In this document: positions 46,930 to 58,382 of the stretch, piece after piece
Numbering within the stretch: the first letter of the stretch is position 1
Layout of the letters: the number at the start of each line of letters is the position of its first letter
Assembly (NCBI RefSeq): GCF_037392515.1
Contig: NC_090291.1
Span: 39,641,001-39,705,000, forward strand
Direction: 5' to 3'
Origin: Haliotis asinina
Taxonomy: Eukaryota; Mollusca; Gastropoda; Lepetellida; Haliotidae
DNA length: 64,000 bases
Translations under genes and position numbers: made by a program
The notes under the pieces: model-generated
The model's database searches: none
Seen by the model: the letters and a program-made list of their open reading frames with translations, nothing else
Told to the model about the DNA's origin: nothing

Positions 46930-47032
46930 TGTGTAGATTTCCAAAGCTCTCTTTGCGCTAAAGTTATCGTAAGGTAATGTTAATGTATGTCACTTACGAC
47001 ATTCTTAGCGTTAAGAGAGCTTTGAAAATCTA
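46930..47032. mobile_element. MITE, single-copy form of the 31.7-kb array element
   Basis: GATTTCCAAAGCTCTCTTTG and CTTAGCGTTAAGAGAGCTTT are inverted ends; the interior holds GTAATGTTAATGTATGTCAC, as in the array at 31700. Confidence 0.85.
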
Positions 47033-47909
47033 TGGCCCGAAGGTGAACACTAACGCGAATTTGCGAATCTGCATGTACATTTCGTTAATACCTATTTTAG
47101 GTTTCTTCTTCACATGCCTGATGCCACGCCTCATTGGATATCATGCCTCAAGACAAAGACCATTAAACCTCACAAGTACTGCTACGTACCAACGAATGTT
47201 GCCTCTCACAGTCGGTTCACATCCATTCAACCGTGGAGATCTCTGGCAACACTATCCCCTTTTTGCAATATCACGAGCAATAGCAAAATCATTTAGCACA
47301 ATGGACGTGACACTCTACATAAACTGACGAACAAAAGAAAGTATACTTGAATACTTTCTCGGAAAGAACGTTAACATTTTGAAAATAGTTTTGATTGTGA
47401 TTGAATGCCACTTAGGGAAGGCCACAAACATTGGGGATTCACAAGTCAAAATCAGGACTGCTTGCAGGGGATTTTACTCTGCTTTGAGGAAAATATTCCC
47501 CAGAGCACCTTCTGGCACACGTTTTTACTTTCTTTTTGTACCATGGTTTATTCATAATTAAAATAAGAACTTTATAATGTTTTCTTTATAACAATTTAGC
47601 AATGTCATGAAATGTCTAAAAACTAACCTTATTATCTAGCCTATACTGACTTCAAACGGTTTCCAGGATGATAAACCGTTTTTAATACAAAAGCAGATTT
47701 GTCAGGCATATAACAATATGTCAGCGAGACTCAAGAGGAATTAATCCAACGCATACAGTTCGTGTATCCTTAAACCAAAAACAAGTTTCCAAATTTGCCC
47801 CATCAACCTTCTCAACATAACGAAGGCAGGCAGGTTCGCTATTGACAATGGCAACAATGACGAATGACGGACAGGTGATATATACAAGCACGTGTAGCAG
47901 GAGGAGTCA
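47033..47909. other. 3' side of gene E
   Basis: The right part is the likely gene E 3' UTR. A frame at 47379-47561 cannot be assigned. Confidence 0.35.
47547..47552 (-). promoter_or_regulatory. Possible poly(A) signal of gene E
   Basis: AATAAA on the - strand, 358 bases past the gene E stop. Confidence 0.4.
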
Positions 47910-48059
47910 CTATGAGTTTTGTGTGTAGACAAGGGCGATGATAGCAGCAAGGCCGACAGCGAGTATGACGAATCCGCCGACATAGACAACAGCCTCGCGT
48001 ATACACGATCGTGGGGGGTCGTCATCTGACTCCAGGTCTCGTACCAATCGCCGGCGACC
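47910..48059 (-). CDS. Gene E, last exon (transmembrane tail)
   Basis: An acceptor (CATTTTCATCTCCAG) opens a phase-0 frame of 49 codons plus TAG. It runs GRRRLVRDLESDDDPPRS, a cysteine, then REAVVYVGGFVILAVGLAAI and IALVYTQNS. The helix of about 23 residues is followed by only a few residues, so the protein is tail-anchored or a short type III form. Confidence 0.87.
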   Translation of the reverse strand, partial: GRRRLVRDLESDDDPPRSCIREAVVYVGGFVILAVGLAAIIALVYTQNS

Positions 48060-48249
48060 CTGGAGATGAAAATGAAAGGAACTTTAGATACCTCTAACAT
48101 ATACAGAACGGTTTCAAAGGAGGGAATGGGAACATGGTTTGTGATGGACAGTGACATGTGTGGTGTGCGAATGAATGTGTTATTCACATCTAGACTTGGT
48201 TTTGTTTTTCTCCGAAGTCATATGTATTTTCAAGCTGCATAGATCTTTT

Positions 48250-48392
48250 GGCGGCGGGAAGCTTAGCGGTTCATGCGTTCGCTCGACACGCCGAAGGCCC
48301 GGGTTCGATTCCCCACATGGGCAGAATGTGCGAAGCCGTGATATTGCTGGAATATTGCTAAAGGCTGCGTAAAACCCACCTCACCCGCTCTT
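48250..48392 (+). repeat. tRNA-like SINE (family 1) in gene E intron 2
   Basis: CGTTCGCTCGACACGCCGAA, GGGTTCGATTCCCCACATGG, TGATATTGCTGGAATATTGC; the middle CCCATTTCTGG block is deleted. Confidence 0.85.
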
Positions 48393-48712
48393 TACATCAA
48401 ATGATACGCGCTCAGTTTCTTAACCAAACTATCAGATTGGAATGAGAATATACGTCTGCTGAATATGCATGTGACCGATCCGAAATAGGTGGTGATCAAG
48501 AGAAATGACGGTTTTTGAAAAGTATTGTAACGTTTTTACTTGCTATCCAAATTGAGAGTTCAGGCTCCCGTACTTTTTTCAAAGAATATATGCCTATTTC
48601 GTCTACTCACACGTGTACGTTTCATGTCTTACTCCATCAGTAACCATAGTAACAACGAGAGTAATATAGTAAAAAACAAAATTATTAGATATATACGATA
48701 AGAATCATTTAC

Positions 48713-48999
48713 CCGTTTCGGTCTTCTCCCCGACCAGTCGTCATCAAAAAGTTTTGTCATGGAGCCATCAGGCGCTACCCACGTTGGTCCATACCCCATA
48801 ATGACTGGTTCCCGGTATGGCGGCACCACCAATACTGCTTCCTGTGAGAGGTCTGGGTATGGCCTGACTGGCCAGTCAGTGACGGCCAGAGGTTGCGGCG
48901 ACGACCGAGGCGACTGTTCATTCGTGACAACGTCATACGACATGTAGGTATTGCCCTGTTGCCCTGCCACGTAACCTCGTTCATCGGGAGACAACTGAC
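48713..48999 (-). CDS. Gene E, second coding exon (Pro/Tyr-rich)
   Basis: The exon opens after an acceptor (TTGCTTTTTCAG) with two bases that complete an Arg codon begun in the exon at 57795. It then holds 95 codons beginning QLSPDERGYVAGQQGN and ends GRRPKR before the donor GTAAAT (phase 0). Proline-tyrosine motifs occur in WPVRPYPDL and LVVPPYREP, though neither is a strict PPxY. TYMSYDVV and MGYGPTWVAP add more tyrosines. The joined protein has 164 residues: a cytosolic Pro/Tyr-rich part, then one C-terminal helix. The frame runs on past the donor into another hydrophobic stretch (IYLIILFFTILLSLLLWLLM) with a stop, so intron retention would give an alternative membrane tail. Confidence 0.84.
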
Positions 49000-49971
49000 C
49001 TGAAAAAGCAATAAAACATTTTCGTTATGACTGATGCTATTCGAGGTAACGTCACAGAGACGTCACGTCTGTAACGCTGAAAATGATAGATTATAGATAT
49101 GTACTGTGTGATGCATGGACGATGTCATGCCTCACTGTAAACCAAAAGTCAACGTGTTCTGTGATATGTTTGGTTGAAAAACATGATCATATGGCATTCG
49201 ATTCCCGGAAACCGCTGCGTATTGATATGTAGAAACATCGCAAACAGTTGTTTTCCTGTGTCATCCACAGTGGTGACGTCATTCAAAGCATTTTATGACG
49301 TAAAGTCAGAATGACGTCACAAATGAGCAGCTCTAGATGCTACCACAGGAACCAGCTGAAATGGACAGCTGTTGACACTTCACTACTGCACCCGTACTCG
49401 ATGTAAACGAGTGCAGACAGTAAAACACTTTAGTTTGCTTTTTTGTTTACAATGTCGATAAACATCGTGTGTTGGCCAGTGTCCGGGTGTTAACGCCGTA
49501 GGTTCCAAATATATTCCCGTTCTTCAAATACTCAATAACACCCTGAAATTGGGAACACGTTTATCTCCTAATTCGAAACCCTGCTTTGGAAGAGATCACC
49601 CTAATCATTGAACTACCCTAGCACACAGCACCTCATATGATTCAATTAATCATTCTGAAACAGTGTATGCGTAAACCTGTTTTTGCTTTATTTTCTCACA
49701 TCAAATTAGTTATTATGTTTTTACCATACATTTTATTTGAACACAGACAAGATATTTTTTCCTGGAAATCGTCGGTCCAAAATATATGACCCGACAAAAA
49801 TACAGCATGCGCCGATGTCATGGCTACAGATAAACAAATATCAAAAGGTCATGGTATAGTATAGTATAGTAGTTGTATTTTCGATCTTAGGTGTTTTTAC
49901 TGTATCTTGCTTTCTAGATATATATGTTTTTATTATTTTAGTATATAAAAGTACAATAATGTCTTTATCGA
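49000..49971. other. Gene E intron 1, 3' part, with CRE-like palindromes
   Basis: GTGACGTCATTC at 49273 and GAATGACGTCAC at 49310 are inverted copies, each with a full TGACGTCA. Further ACGTCAC cores lie near 49050-49065. Otherwise AT-rich. Confidence 0.4.
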
Positions 49972-50130
49972 ATCAGACTGACGGTTAAAGCGATCGCTCT
50001 TCGCGCCGAAGACCAGGTTTCGTTTTTCCTCATGGGTACAATGTGTGAAGCCTTATTTCTGGCGTACCTTGTCGCAGTCTGGCTGGTATATTACTAAGAA
50101 TGGTGAAAAAAAACCAAATTCACTCAATGA
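49972..50130 (+). repeat. tRNA-like SINE (family 1), diverged
   Basis: ACGGTTAAAGCGATCGCTCT, ATGGGTACAATGTGTGAAGC and a decayed TTCACTCAATG tail. Confidence 0.8.
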
Positions 50131-50574
50131 AACCCAAGTCTCCAGAGCTTGGTGATCGGTCAGCTTTGACAAGGTTGCTATTTTATCTTTCGGACAAATC
50201 AACACCTCCAGCTGCCTCTTGCATCACACTGCTTTGTTGTCATGCAATCTTTGTTACAGTTATACTCATAACTTGAAGTTTGTTGGCAAGAACTGAATGA
50301 TACACCATGACGACACAGACCTATGGTACGGTCTTTTTACACCGATTAGTTCTTTTGGGTGTACGAACGTTGATTGGAGCTATGCCCTTTGACGTGAAAA
50401 ATACATATTCTGTCTTGACATAAACTGTGCATGCAAATGTCGGCTGTATACTTCACAGAAAAGGTTGATCGTTTACAGGAGCCAAGACGTAAGCGTGGAT
50501 CGACTATCATGTTCACAGCATTTAGATGGACCTGGATTGTCAAATGCACAATAGTTGGATTTTTTTCTTGTTTT

Positions 50575-50732
50575 CACTGGGTTAGGTAGCACAGGGATTA
50601 ATTTGTTCGTGTGTAACCGGAAAGACTCGTGTTCGATCCCCATATGGGTACAATGTATGGAGACCATTTCTGGTGTCCTCCTCCGTGTTGTTGCGGGAGT
50701 ATCGCTTCAAGCGGCATATAAAACACTTTTAC
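50575..50732 (+). repeat. tRNA-like SINE (family 1), diverged
   Basis: GTGTTCGATCCCCATATGGG, ACCATTTCTGGTGTCCTCCT and AAGCGGCATATAAAAC; the tail is lost. Confidence 0.8.
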
Positions 50733-51332
50733 CTCGCGTCCTTTCAACAGAATCCTCGCTTTTATACTTGGGGATCAACAGAAAGTCTCCTTTAAAGAGT
50801 CCCCAATCGTCACAAGTGTATAATTGTTCGTTTGCCAGTAATACATATTAATATTACAACTGATGGCTGCTATATTTACACATATCATAAATAACGCCCT
50901 CCAAAGGCGCCGGCCATGCTGTTACTGATGACCTGTACGTCTTTAAGTATGCGATCAGCAGAATTTCTGCTCGTTGTTTTTTTGCATGTTCTCTCATTTG
51001 ATCAAATCAAATGCAGGATGGGAAGTGAAATAGTTTTTCTATTGAGTGTTCCATGAATTTACCTGTCCAGACGGGACATTCTTAGATTAAACTATCATAA
51101 TGACAATGTTATTCCTTTCGCCACAAAGCTATCTGCATTTTGTTACTGGGGATGTTGAACTGGGTATGTTTAGTGGGGAAGCAGTGCAATCAATGATTTC
51201 AATCCCCGTCTCTAGATCCGCCAATGTATATATCGATATTCAAATGTTATTATATATTTGTGCATTCTTGAAAACACAGATGCCATGTCATACTGACCCT
51301 GGTGGTTGTCAGGGACAAGCACAAGAGTGGAT
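50733..51332. other. Gene E intron 1, nothing recognised
   Basis: AT-rich DNA. Confidence 0.3.
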
Positions 51333-51446
51333 GGGTGAGTAGGGTTGTACACCCCTTTTAGCAATATTTCAGCAATAGGTAATCGAACCCGCGTCTTGAG
51401 CGTGACAAGCGAAGGCGTTCACCACTAGGCTACCCCACCGCTCCCT
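51333..51446 (-). repeat. tRNA-like SINE (family 1), reverse
   Basis: CTTTTAGCAATATTTCAGCA, GGTAATCGAACCCGCGTCTT and ACCACTAGGCTACCCCACCG on the + strand. Confidence 0.85.
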
Positions 51447-51650
51447 GCACACCCAGTGTCACACCCACACCACCCAGTGTCACACCCACACCACCCAGTG
51501 TCACACCCACACCATCCAGTGTCACACCCTCAACATCCAGTGTCACACCCACACCACCCAGTGTCACACCCACACCATCCAGTGTCACACCCTCAACATC
51601 CAGTGTCACACTCACACCATCCCTTGTCACACCCTCACCATCCGTTGTCA
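51447..51650. repeat. 21-bp minisatellite (Ser/Thr/Pro or Val/Gly reading)
   Basis: About nine units of the type CCACCCAGTGTCACACCCACA with CCATCC and TCAACA variants. The unit is a multiple of 3, so every frame stays open: PTPPSVT on +, GVTLDGV on -. No start or splice context, and it begins at a SINE end, so I treat it as satellite. Confidence 0.85.
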
Positions 51651-52834
51651 CAGGTTCTCATGGAGACTTGGGACAGGGAACATGACTCTAATCATAGTCA
51701 GACATGTTTCCGATATTCCCTTAAAATAATATTTATGCTATAGTCCACCACATGTACGATCGTGTAATGGGAAGGGGTAGTAATGCTTTTTTTAGCTTCT
51801 ATTCCCACGGTTACAATTTTCTTTGACAAAATTACCACCATGTCCTCGACTGCACATATACGGACATTTTATCACATATCAGCAATACAGCAACTGAAGT
51901 CTGTCCGATTTATTGCAAACCTGACACATACACCTGGATACCTTTCTCAGTCGTAGCGTCTGTATCGTTTCGCCTGAGTAACTGGCTGTATTTATGGGTC
52001 AATAAACACTTAGTATGGTCCTCCCGATGTACCCCGGGGGTCAGGCCTGATTGTCCCTTACTGTACTATGACCTGCGGCGTGTTTTGAAGAATGTCCCCA
52101 CGAGTAGCAGATTTTATAACAAAAATACCATGACCATAGAACGTACTCATGAGAAAGTACGGTAAGTACTTACAAAGGTGCGGATTGGCACCACACAAAA
52201 CCCGAAAGACTAACCACCACCCCCCTCCCACCCCCACCAAAAAAAAAGAAAAAAAAAGAAAAAAGAAACAAAAAACAAAACAAAACAAAAAACAAAGCAG
52301 GATTACACGATCAAACGACCGACTAAATGCGACAGAATCACGGATTAGGGAGACAAAAACAACTTTGGATTAAAATCACTCTAACCAAAATCCCTTTACC
52401 ATGTAGATATCTCGGCATTCCTAATCCTTAACTCGACATCCTGCAACCTACATTTTTATATGAACGTGTGCATATAACTGGATATGAAACATACACAGCT
52501 ATTCATATAGGAATTCCTTACATTCAGTGGTATGCCTGACCTGACTATGTAGCACTGACGCCTGACAGTGTCTGACGAGGTAGATATTCATCACTTGTTT
52601 AGCAGAAATGGGTGTGTCGTGACTTCAACAATGGAGCCTTGCATCCATTCCTCAATACAGAGGAGCAAATATAATCGACCTGGTTCGGGAACGTTATCTG
52701 TTGCTGAATGCTTTATCTGACCGTGTGGAGTGTGTGTCTGGGTGAATAGCCAGACCGTGTATCTCTGGTGTGGTATTTGTGCTGGGGGCTGCTTTTCTCG
52801 CCCTGTGCACAACCTTGAGCGATACCTGGTGTTG
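51651..52834. other. Gene E intron 1; low-complexity patch
   Basis: A C-rich then A-rich simple stretch lies at 52200-52300; no gene. Confidence 0.35.
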
Positions 52835-53068
52835 TATACCATTAAAAAACTAGGAGATATTCCATTTTGCGAGCATACCACTAGCCAATACAAATGCATA
52901 TGAGAAAATGTAATGTGTATCCACACAGGAGAAACATTTCCAAAAGTATGAAAGAAATTGTCACATTTTCCCTTAATTGGTTTATATCATCTGTTTTGCT
53001 AGTTGACTTCATCATTTGTATTTTATCAGTCTTATAAATCCAATATCCCCTACTTTTTGAATGGTATA
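52835..53068. mobile_element. MITE, TATACCATT..AGTAGGGG family, copy 2
   Basis: TATACCATTAAAAAACTAGG on the left and CTACTTTTTGAATGGTATA on the right are inverted. The inner part ATTCCATTTTGCGAGC is shared with copy 1. Confidence 0.88.
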
Positions 53069-53417
53069 CATGTATATTGGAAATGTTGCAGCGGTGTAAA
53101 GTGCGACCATGTAGTTGATTGGACTCATGTCAAAGTCATGATGGGCAAACACACTCACGACTGGGCTGACTTAAGATATAGACTGTTAACAACAACGGTA
53201 TCCACTTCCTCGGTCAAAAACCGATGACAGGTTTGCAAAGAACTAAGAGACATTTTCATTGTAGTGATAGCGTTGTCACAGAGGAAACTCGGAATTATCT
53301 CAGTAACGCGTTATCTAGCGAGGATGTTAGAATTAGGTTATAAGTAACAAAACCAGAAAATGTCGATGATATAATATACTGGTGGAAATAAATAGAGGGA
53401 CAGAATACAAGGCAGAC
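53069..53417. other. Gene E intron 1, nothing recognised
   Basis: No supported feature. Confidence 0.3.
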
Positions 53418-53540
53418 TGAGTAAGTTCAGTTTTACGCCGCTTTAGCATTGTACCAGTAATATCACGGACACCAGAAATTGAACCCATGTCTGGAATCAA
53501 CCCGAGCGAACGCTTTAACAAATAAGCTACCCAACCGAAT
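53418..53540 (-). repeat. tRNA-like SINE (family 1), reverse
   Basis: TTTTACGCCGCTTTAGC, AATATCACGGACACCAGAAA and GCGAACGCTTTAACAAATAA on the + strand. Confidence 0.8.
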
Positions 53541-54409
53541 CTATCAATCGAATGGACCCCTAGGGAATGAAAAGCTTTGTGTATATCCTGCCCACTGACT
53601 GCAGTTGAGAATATAAGCTTTAGGGTTCGGGTTAGAACTGATCTTCTGCAACCCGGACTAGTCGAGGCGACTTTCTACAACCTTTATACAAACCATCGTA
53701 TCGCAACTGCCTGGGTCACGGTAGTATAAATCACTATACTTTCTGGCCAAGACAATCTTTCACAAAGATGAAACATTGTCGAGTGTGTCTTTAATGAAAA
53801 AGAAGGATAAATACATTTGTAAAACAACCTTATATTCTTATCATCATTGCTGCAGTACTTACCGTGGGTACCCTGCGGCAGAACATATCCCAAGTGATCG
53901 TGTTTAGGGCCACAAAATCAGGTCGATACAATACATTAAGTATGTCACATGACTGATCGTGTCACGGCTCATGCTATCAACCACCTGTATACTGGATGAT
54001 CTACATTCTGTCGTGATTTAGTGGGATTAGTGGTGCCCCTGGCGTATCTGTACATACAGCCACATTATCAAAATAATATTTACGAATATGTCCATTCCAT
54101 AAATATGTTACCCAGCTGTAAATAGGTAATATGTTACACCAAAGCATTTACTGTCAATATCAAAACATTAATCAAAATACATCTTATTGAAAAGCTCTCT
54201 ACAAAACACAACAAGATGTCATGAATCACGACAGATCCATATCTGAAACGGACGGAAGGATCATATATGACTCTCATTCACCTTTTCCAATAAGAAATAA
54301 ATTAAAATTGTAATTTCGTTTGGCTTTTTTTAACTTAACGACCCAATTTTCCACCAAAACAAAGAAAAGGATTTGCGGCATATAAATTCGCTTTCTACAC
54401 TGCTCCCAT
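53541..54409. other. Gene E intron 1; family 2 scrap and lone donor
   Basis: A scrap of family 2 (GAACTGATCTTCTGCAACCC) lies near 53636. A perfect donor (CACG|GTAAGT) on the - strand at 53863 has no phase-compatible exon. Confidence 0.3.
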
Positions 54410-54655
54410 ATAAAGATGACCCATGAAGATCCGGGCTAGAATTAATCTTTAGTAAGTCATGCTTTTCGAAACAGGTGACTAACGGGATCGGCTTTATCGC
54501 TGACTGGGTTGACACGTGACATCGGTTGCCAGTTGCATAGGCAGTTGATGCTGCTGTTGATCCCATGATTTTCTGGTCCAGACTCGATTATTTACAGACG
54601 CTCGTCAAACGGCTGGAATGTTGCGGCGTAAAGCTAAACTCACTCATATAAGGAT
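54410..54655 (+). repeat. CTCA-tailed repeat family 2, near-complete
   Basis: CCATGAAGATCCGGGCTAGA, ACTAACGGGATCGGCTTTAT, TTCTGGTCCAGACTCGATTA and CTAAACTCACTCAT. Confidence 0.85.
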
Positions 54656-54751
54656 GACGCGAACGACAATGGCCATGAGTGAATGCTGGTTTTAGGGTCG
54701 CTTCATATGGCAGAGTTTCTGTTTAACAGGGGAGGAAGTCCCGAAGCTACG

Positions 54752-54763
54752 GAGGTAATAATA

Positions 54764-54802
<39 letters not shown>
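54752..54802. repeat. (ATG)n microsatellite
   Basis: About 14 trinucleotide units. Confidence 0.95.
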
Positions 54803-54804
<2 letters not shown>

Positions 54805-55649
54805 GAGGAAGAGGTCTCTTACAGGTAAAGATTCTTTAAACCACCAGTCATGAACTTTTCACATGTCACCAAACGAACAACGGAAACGTCTCCATTTAGG
54901 TAGGAATGCGTTTGAAAGAGCCACACGCTGTTTTTCACTGGACCACGACAGAGAAGCATTACACACTGTATACTTTAAGACACAGGGAGATAGATGACGC
55001 AGTCCTGCGGAACAGGCGATGCCATCACAATTTACCACATCAACCTGAGCGTGACTACAGGAATGTGACATCGTGACCCGAGGGCGTCCCTGTTAAAACA
55101 GTGTTAACAGTTTCTCTCAAAAACGATTTTCTTAAAAGCGGGAAACATTTTATATAGATATATATATAGGTTTGTTTTGACACACCACTTTCCTTTAGGC
55201 GGTTGAATTTTATGAAATTCATAAAATTAATGTTTGGGTTTGGAGATGTTTAATCACGTACACAAACCGCCGGGCGTAAGGACGTATGATGGGTAGCTAA
55301 AACTGAAACTGCCTAGCAACATTTTGAAACCGTCTGTAACTTCTTGTTAAATCCAATTTTCAAGTGCATACGTATTTATTGTTTTGTTTCGTTTAGGTCA
55401 TTCATTTGGCTCTACTGTGTAGTATTCTGTATTTTTTCTTTTAGTTTAACATTTAAAGAGTGATTACAGGCAATATCTTTTCAGTTTTTTCAGACAATAT
55501 AGTAATATTTCGTTAACTCGAAGCCCTGGAAATCAACGAAAATATGCATAAATTTATTGGTATTCGACACAAGCCGAATGCCGTTATTAATGGTGTCAGT
55601 AACGATTCTGTGAAGATACAATAAAATCACTTTACAAGATTTATCGAAA
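54803..55649. other. Gene E intron 1; one short + strand frame
   Basis: ATG at 54863 gives 45 codons including GRNAFERATRCFSLDHDREA before a TGA. It looks protein-like, but it has no splice partner. Confidence 0.25.
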
Positions 55650-55800
55650 GTGTATGGCTTTTACGACACAATAATCCAGCAATATCGCGGCTGGGACATC
55701 AGAAATGGGTTTCACACCTTGGACCCATGTGGAGAATCGAACCCAGGTCTCCGGTCGTACAAGCAAACGCTTTAAACACTACGCTATCCTACCACCCCAG
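55650..55800 (-). repeat. tRNA-like SINE (family 1), reverse
   Basis: CACAATAATCCAGCAATATC, GAGAATCGAACCCAGGTCTC and AAACGCTTTAAACACTACGC on the + strand. Confidence 0.82.
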
Positions 55801-56984
55801 ACGATGTATCGACATAACAGAGGCTGGATTCATACTCTACAAACAAGAAACCTATTTCCCTGTCCTTGTCACCCACATTCTGAAATGGACATTAAGCGGC
55901 GCCCGAGGCAACGACGATAAAGCACCGAGGCATTTATGGCCGAACTTATCAGTACCCCGAAGCGAGCAAGCGTAAACACTACACTTGTATACAGACACAA
56001 CGATCGGTCTTGAGATAATGTGGCAATCTCATTGTTTATCATACGTTACTCGTGGAATGTAATTCTTCACAAATACGTAAGGAAACAAACAATATTTATT
56101 TACAAACTTCGTTAATAACACTGGGCCTGCTTTCACCTTGCAGGTGTCTATTTCGTTTGACAGGTGTCATGGCAAGCCGTAATTTACGACTTGAAATGAA
56201 CAACTTACATGTTAATTTCTATTAAAACGTGGTACTGTACCATGTTTATACACATAAACGTGTATGTTTAGGTTTATGTCCCGATAAATAATTTCTTCAT
56301 GAAAATTAATTTGGGTCACATTCAAGGAGTTATTTTGATACCATGTAAGATGCTGGCTGCACTGATCCAAATGTTAGTTAATTAACGAGTCTGTTATGAA
56401 CTTATCCTTTACGAATCCGACTTAAGACATTACACTCCCGGTTTATTGCTCTGTAACATTGCGTGACTATATCCGCTTGATTGAACTTAGTTTATGTGGG
56501 TCGGTAGCGTTCAATGGTCAGAAAACCAGTCATTCTTGTTTGACCTCAAGCACATACCGAAGCTGTAGGCTATTAAACACGCCAAACGAGCACCTGCGTG
56601 TATCGTGAAACTATCAACACTTGTTATATCATCCACTTTATTGTAAATATGAGAGTTTGTATTTCCTGTATTTATGTTCTGAGGTGATTAACCCATTAAC
56701 TGCTGTATTCAAAAACGGTGTGGTCCGTATTCACATGGGCATGTAGTCATATTTGACAGGTGCACACATACTGTGAGAGTTGACCAACAAATCAAGACTG
56801 GAAGGGTGACCGGCTACATGGCATGGGCGAGTAAATACACGGGAAAATCCCCCTTTTGCTCTGCAGAAAGAGGTCTAGGTGGTCACAAATTCGAAAAGAC
56901 ACATTACTTTCAGAGTTAAGAATACCTTAGTCGAATCAGAGATGAAACGAAGTTATTTAAATACTTATACGTTTAATGATGAGT
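55801..56984. other. Gene E intron 1, nothing recognised
   Basis: AT-rich DNA. Confidence 0.3.
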
Positions 56985-57385
56985 GAACGAATAACTGAAC
57001 GATGATGACTGAAGGAATAACTGAAGGAATGACAGAACGATGATGACTGAACGAATAACTGAACGATGGTGACTGAAGGAATTACTGAATGATGATGACT
57101 GAACGAATGACCAAGCGAATGACTAAATGAATGACTGAAGGATTAACTGAACGAATGACTAAAGGATTAAATGAACGATGACGCCTGAACAAATAAACTG
57201 AAAGAATGACTGAGAGAATGAATGAAGGCTTAACTTAACGAATGTCTGAAGGAATAACTGAAGTAATGACTGAAGGAATAGCTGAACGAATGACTGAACG
57301 AATGCCTGAATGATTGTCTCAACGGTTGACCGAACAAATGCCCGACAAACTGACTGAACGAATGGCTGAACGATGATGGCTGAAT
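56985..57385. repeat. 12-bp degenerate satellite
   Basis: Units near GAACGAATGACT/GAAGGAATAACT; phenylalanine- and serine-rich - strand frames over it are artefacts. Confidence 0.85.
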
Positions 57386-57794
57386 GAATAACGGCTTCAA
57401 AAGGGATTGTGAACATACCGGAGCATGCATCCCGTAAACCCCATGAACTTCAAAAGTCTCAACAAACATGTTCCAGTTCAACCCCGGCTTGAAACCGAGG
57501 AGCCGAGACAATATAAACGCTCACTGTAGCGATGATGTTAATTCAGAGTTTGGGCAAAGGAAGACTGCAAACATAGTAACTGTTAGTAAATATTCATGTA
57601 CCAGATCATTCAGAACTCCAACTAAGAAACGGACAGAGAACGAGAATGCCCTATGTTTGAATAGACCTGGTCAACAAACTGTCCAGTTCATCTGCGAATT
57701 ATCGTACAGCATCATCCATGCAATATAACTGATCACCAAGGGACTAATGTAAAACACTTAAAAGTAGATAAGATATTTATATATCAACACTTAC

Positions 57795-57852
57795 GTTTGT
57801 TTGAGTCTCCCATATCCACAGAGCTCGAGTCGGCAGGCCTCTCCGTCCCCAT
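57795..57852 (-). CDS. Gene E, first coding exon
   Basis: ATG at 57852 gives 19 codons, MGTERPADSSSVDMGDSNK, plus one base, ending at a perfect donor (AAAC|GTAAGT). The phase-1 end fits the exon at 48999, creating Arg-20. Intron 1 is then about 8.8 kb and full of SINEs and MITEs. A TATA-like TTTATAG lies about 20 bases before the ATG on the same strand. Confidence 0.72.
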
Positions 57853-58382
57853 ATCCCAGCTAATCTCACCTATAAAGGTATGCACATATACGCCCGTTAC
57901 CTACGGCTCTCCCTTGACTTAATGGGACAAGCCTTTGTGACAGAACTACAGCGTGTGCCTCGTTGTACACAAGACATCCATCTCAGTGGCCGTCAGTCCC
58001 ACCCCTGACAGAACACGCTGCTACCCCCGGGCTATAGCCCAACACGACTCGTTCTGCAACAGTTTTGATATCGTCAGACTTGACTTCAAGGAGAGCGGAT
58101 TGGCTCAGATACATTTCTTGCTTTTGAGATGTTCTTTGAAAGTTGATGCTTAAATGCTAGTCTTTATTAATTAAAGGCGCACAGCCACAAAATAAAAAAC
58201 AAAAGACTTGTCATTCACATTCACATATTTAACATATTTTAGTTACATTATGACAGACACAATACAAGCTGAAGTTTGAAACTTAAGTTAAATTTCTTGA
58301 CCTATGTATACATTCCTTTAAAGCCCCATTTGGACTTAAGAAAAGACGCCGATTTGAGTGAGGGCATACTAACAAAAAAGTC
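57853..58382. other. Upstream of gene E
   Basis: The gene E promoter should be here; no clear feature beyond GC-richer DNA at 57850-58090. Confidence 0.35.

Noticed and set aside
51430-51743. Mucin-like Ser/Thr/Pro or Val/Gly repeat protein
   Set aside because: The 21-bp satellite keeps all frames open and starts at a SINE end; no start or splice sites.
52058-52373. Phe-rich and Lys-rich frames
   Set aside because: Caused by C-rich and A-rich low-complexity DNA at 52200-52300.
53863-53950. Extra exon of gene E (perfect GTAAGT donor on the - strand)
   Set aside because: No acceptor or start gives an open frame with the phase-1 end that the next exon needs.
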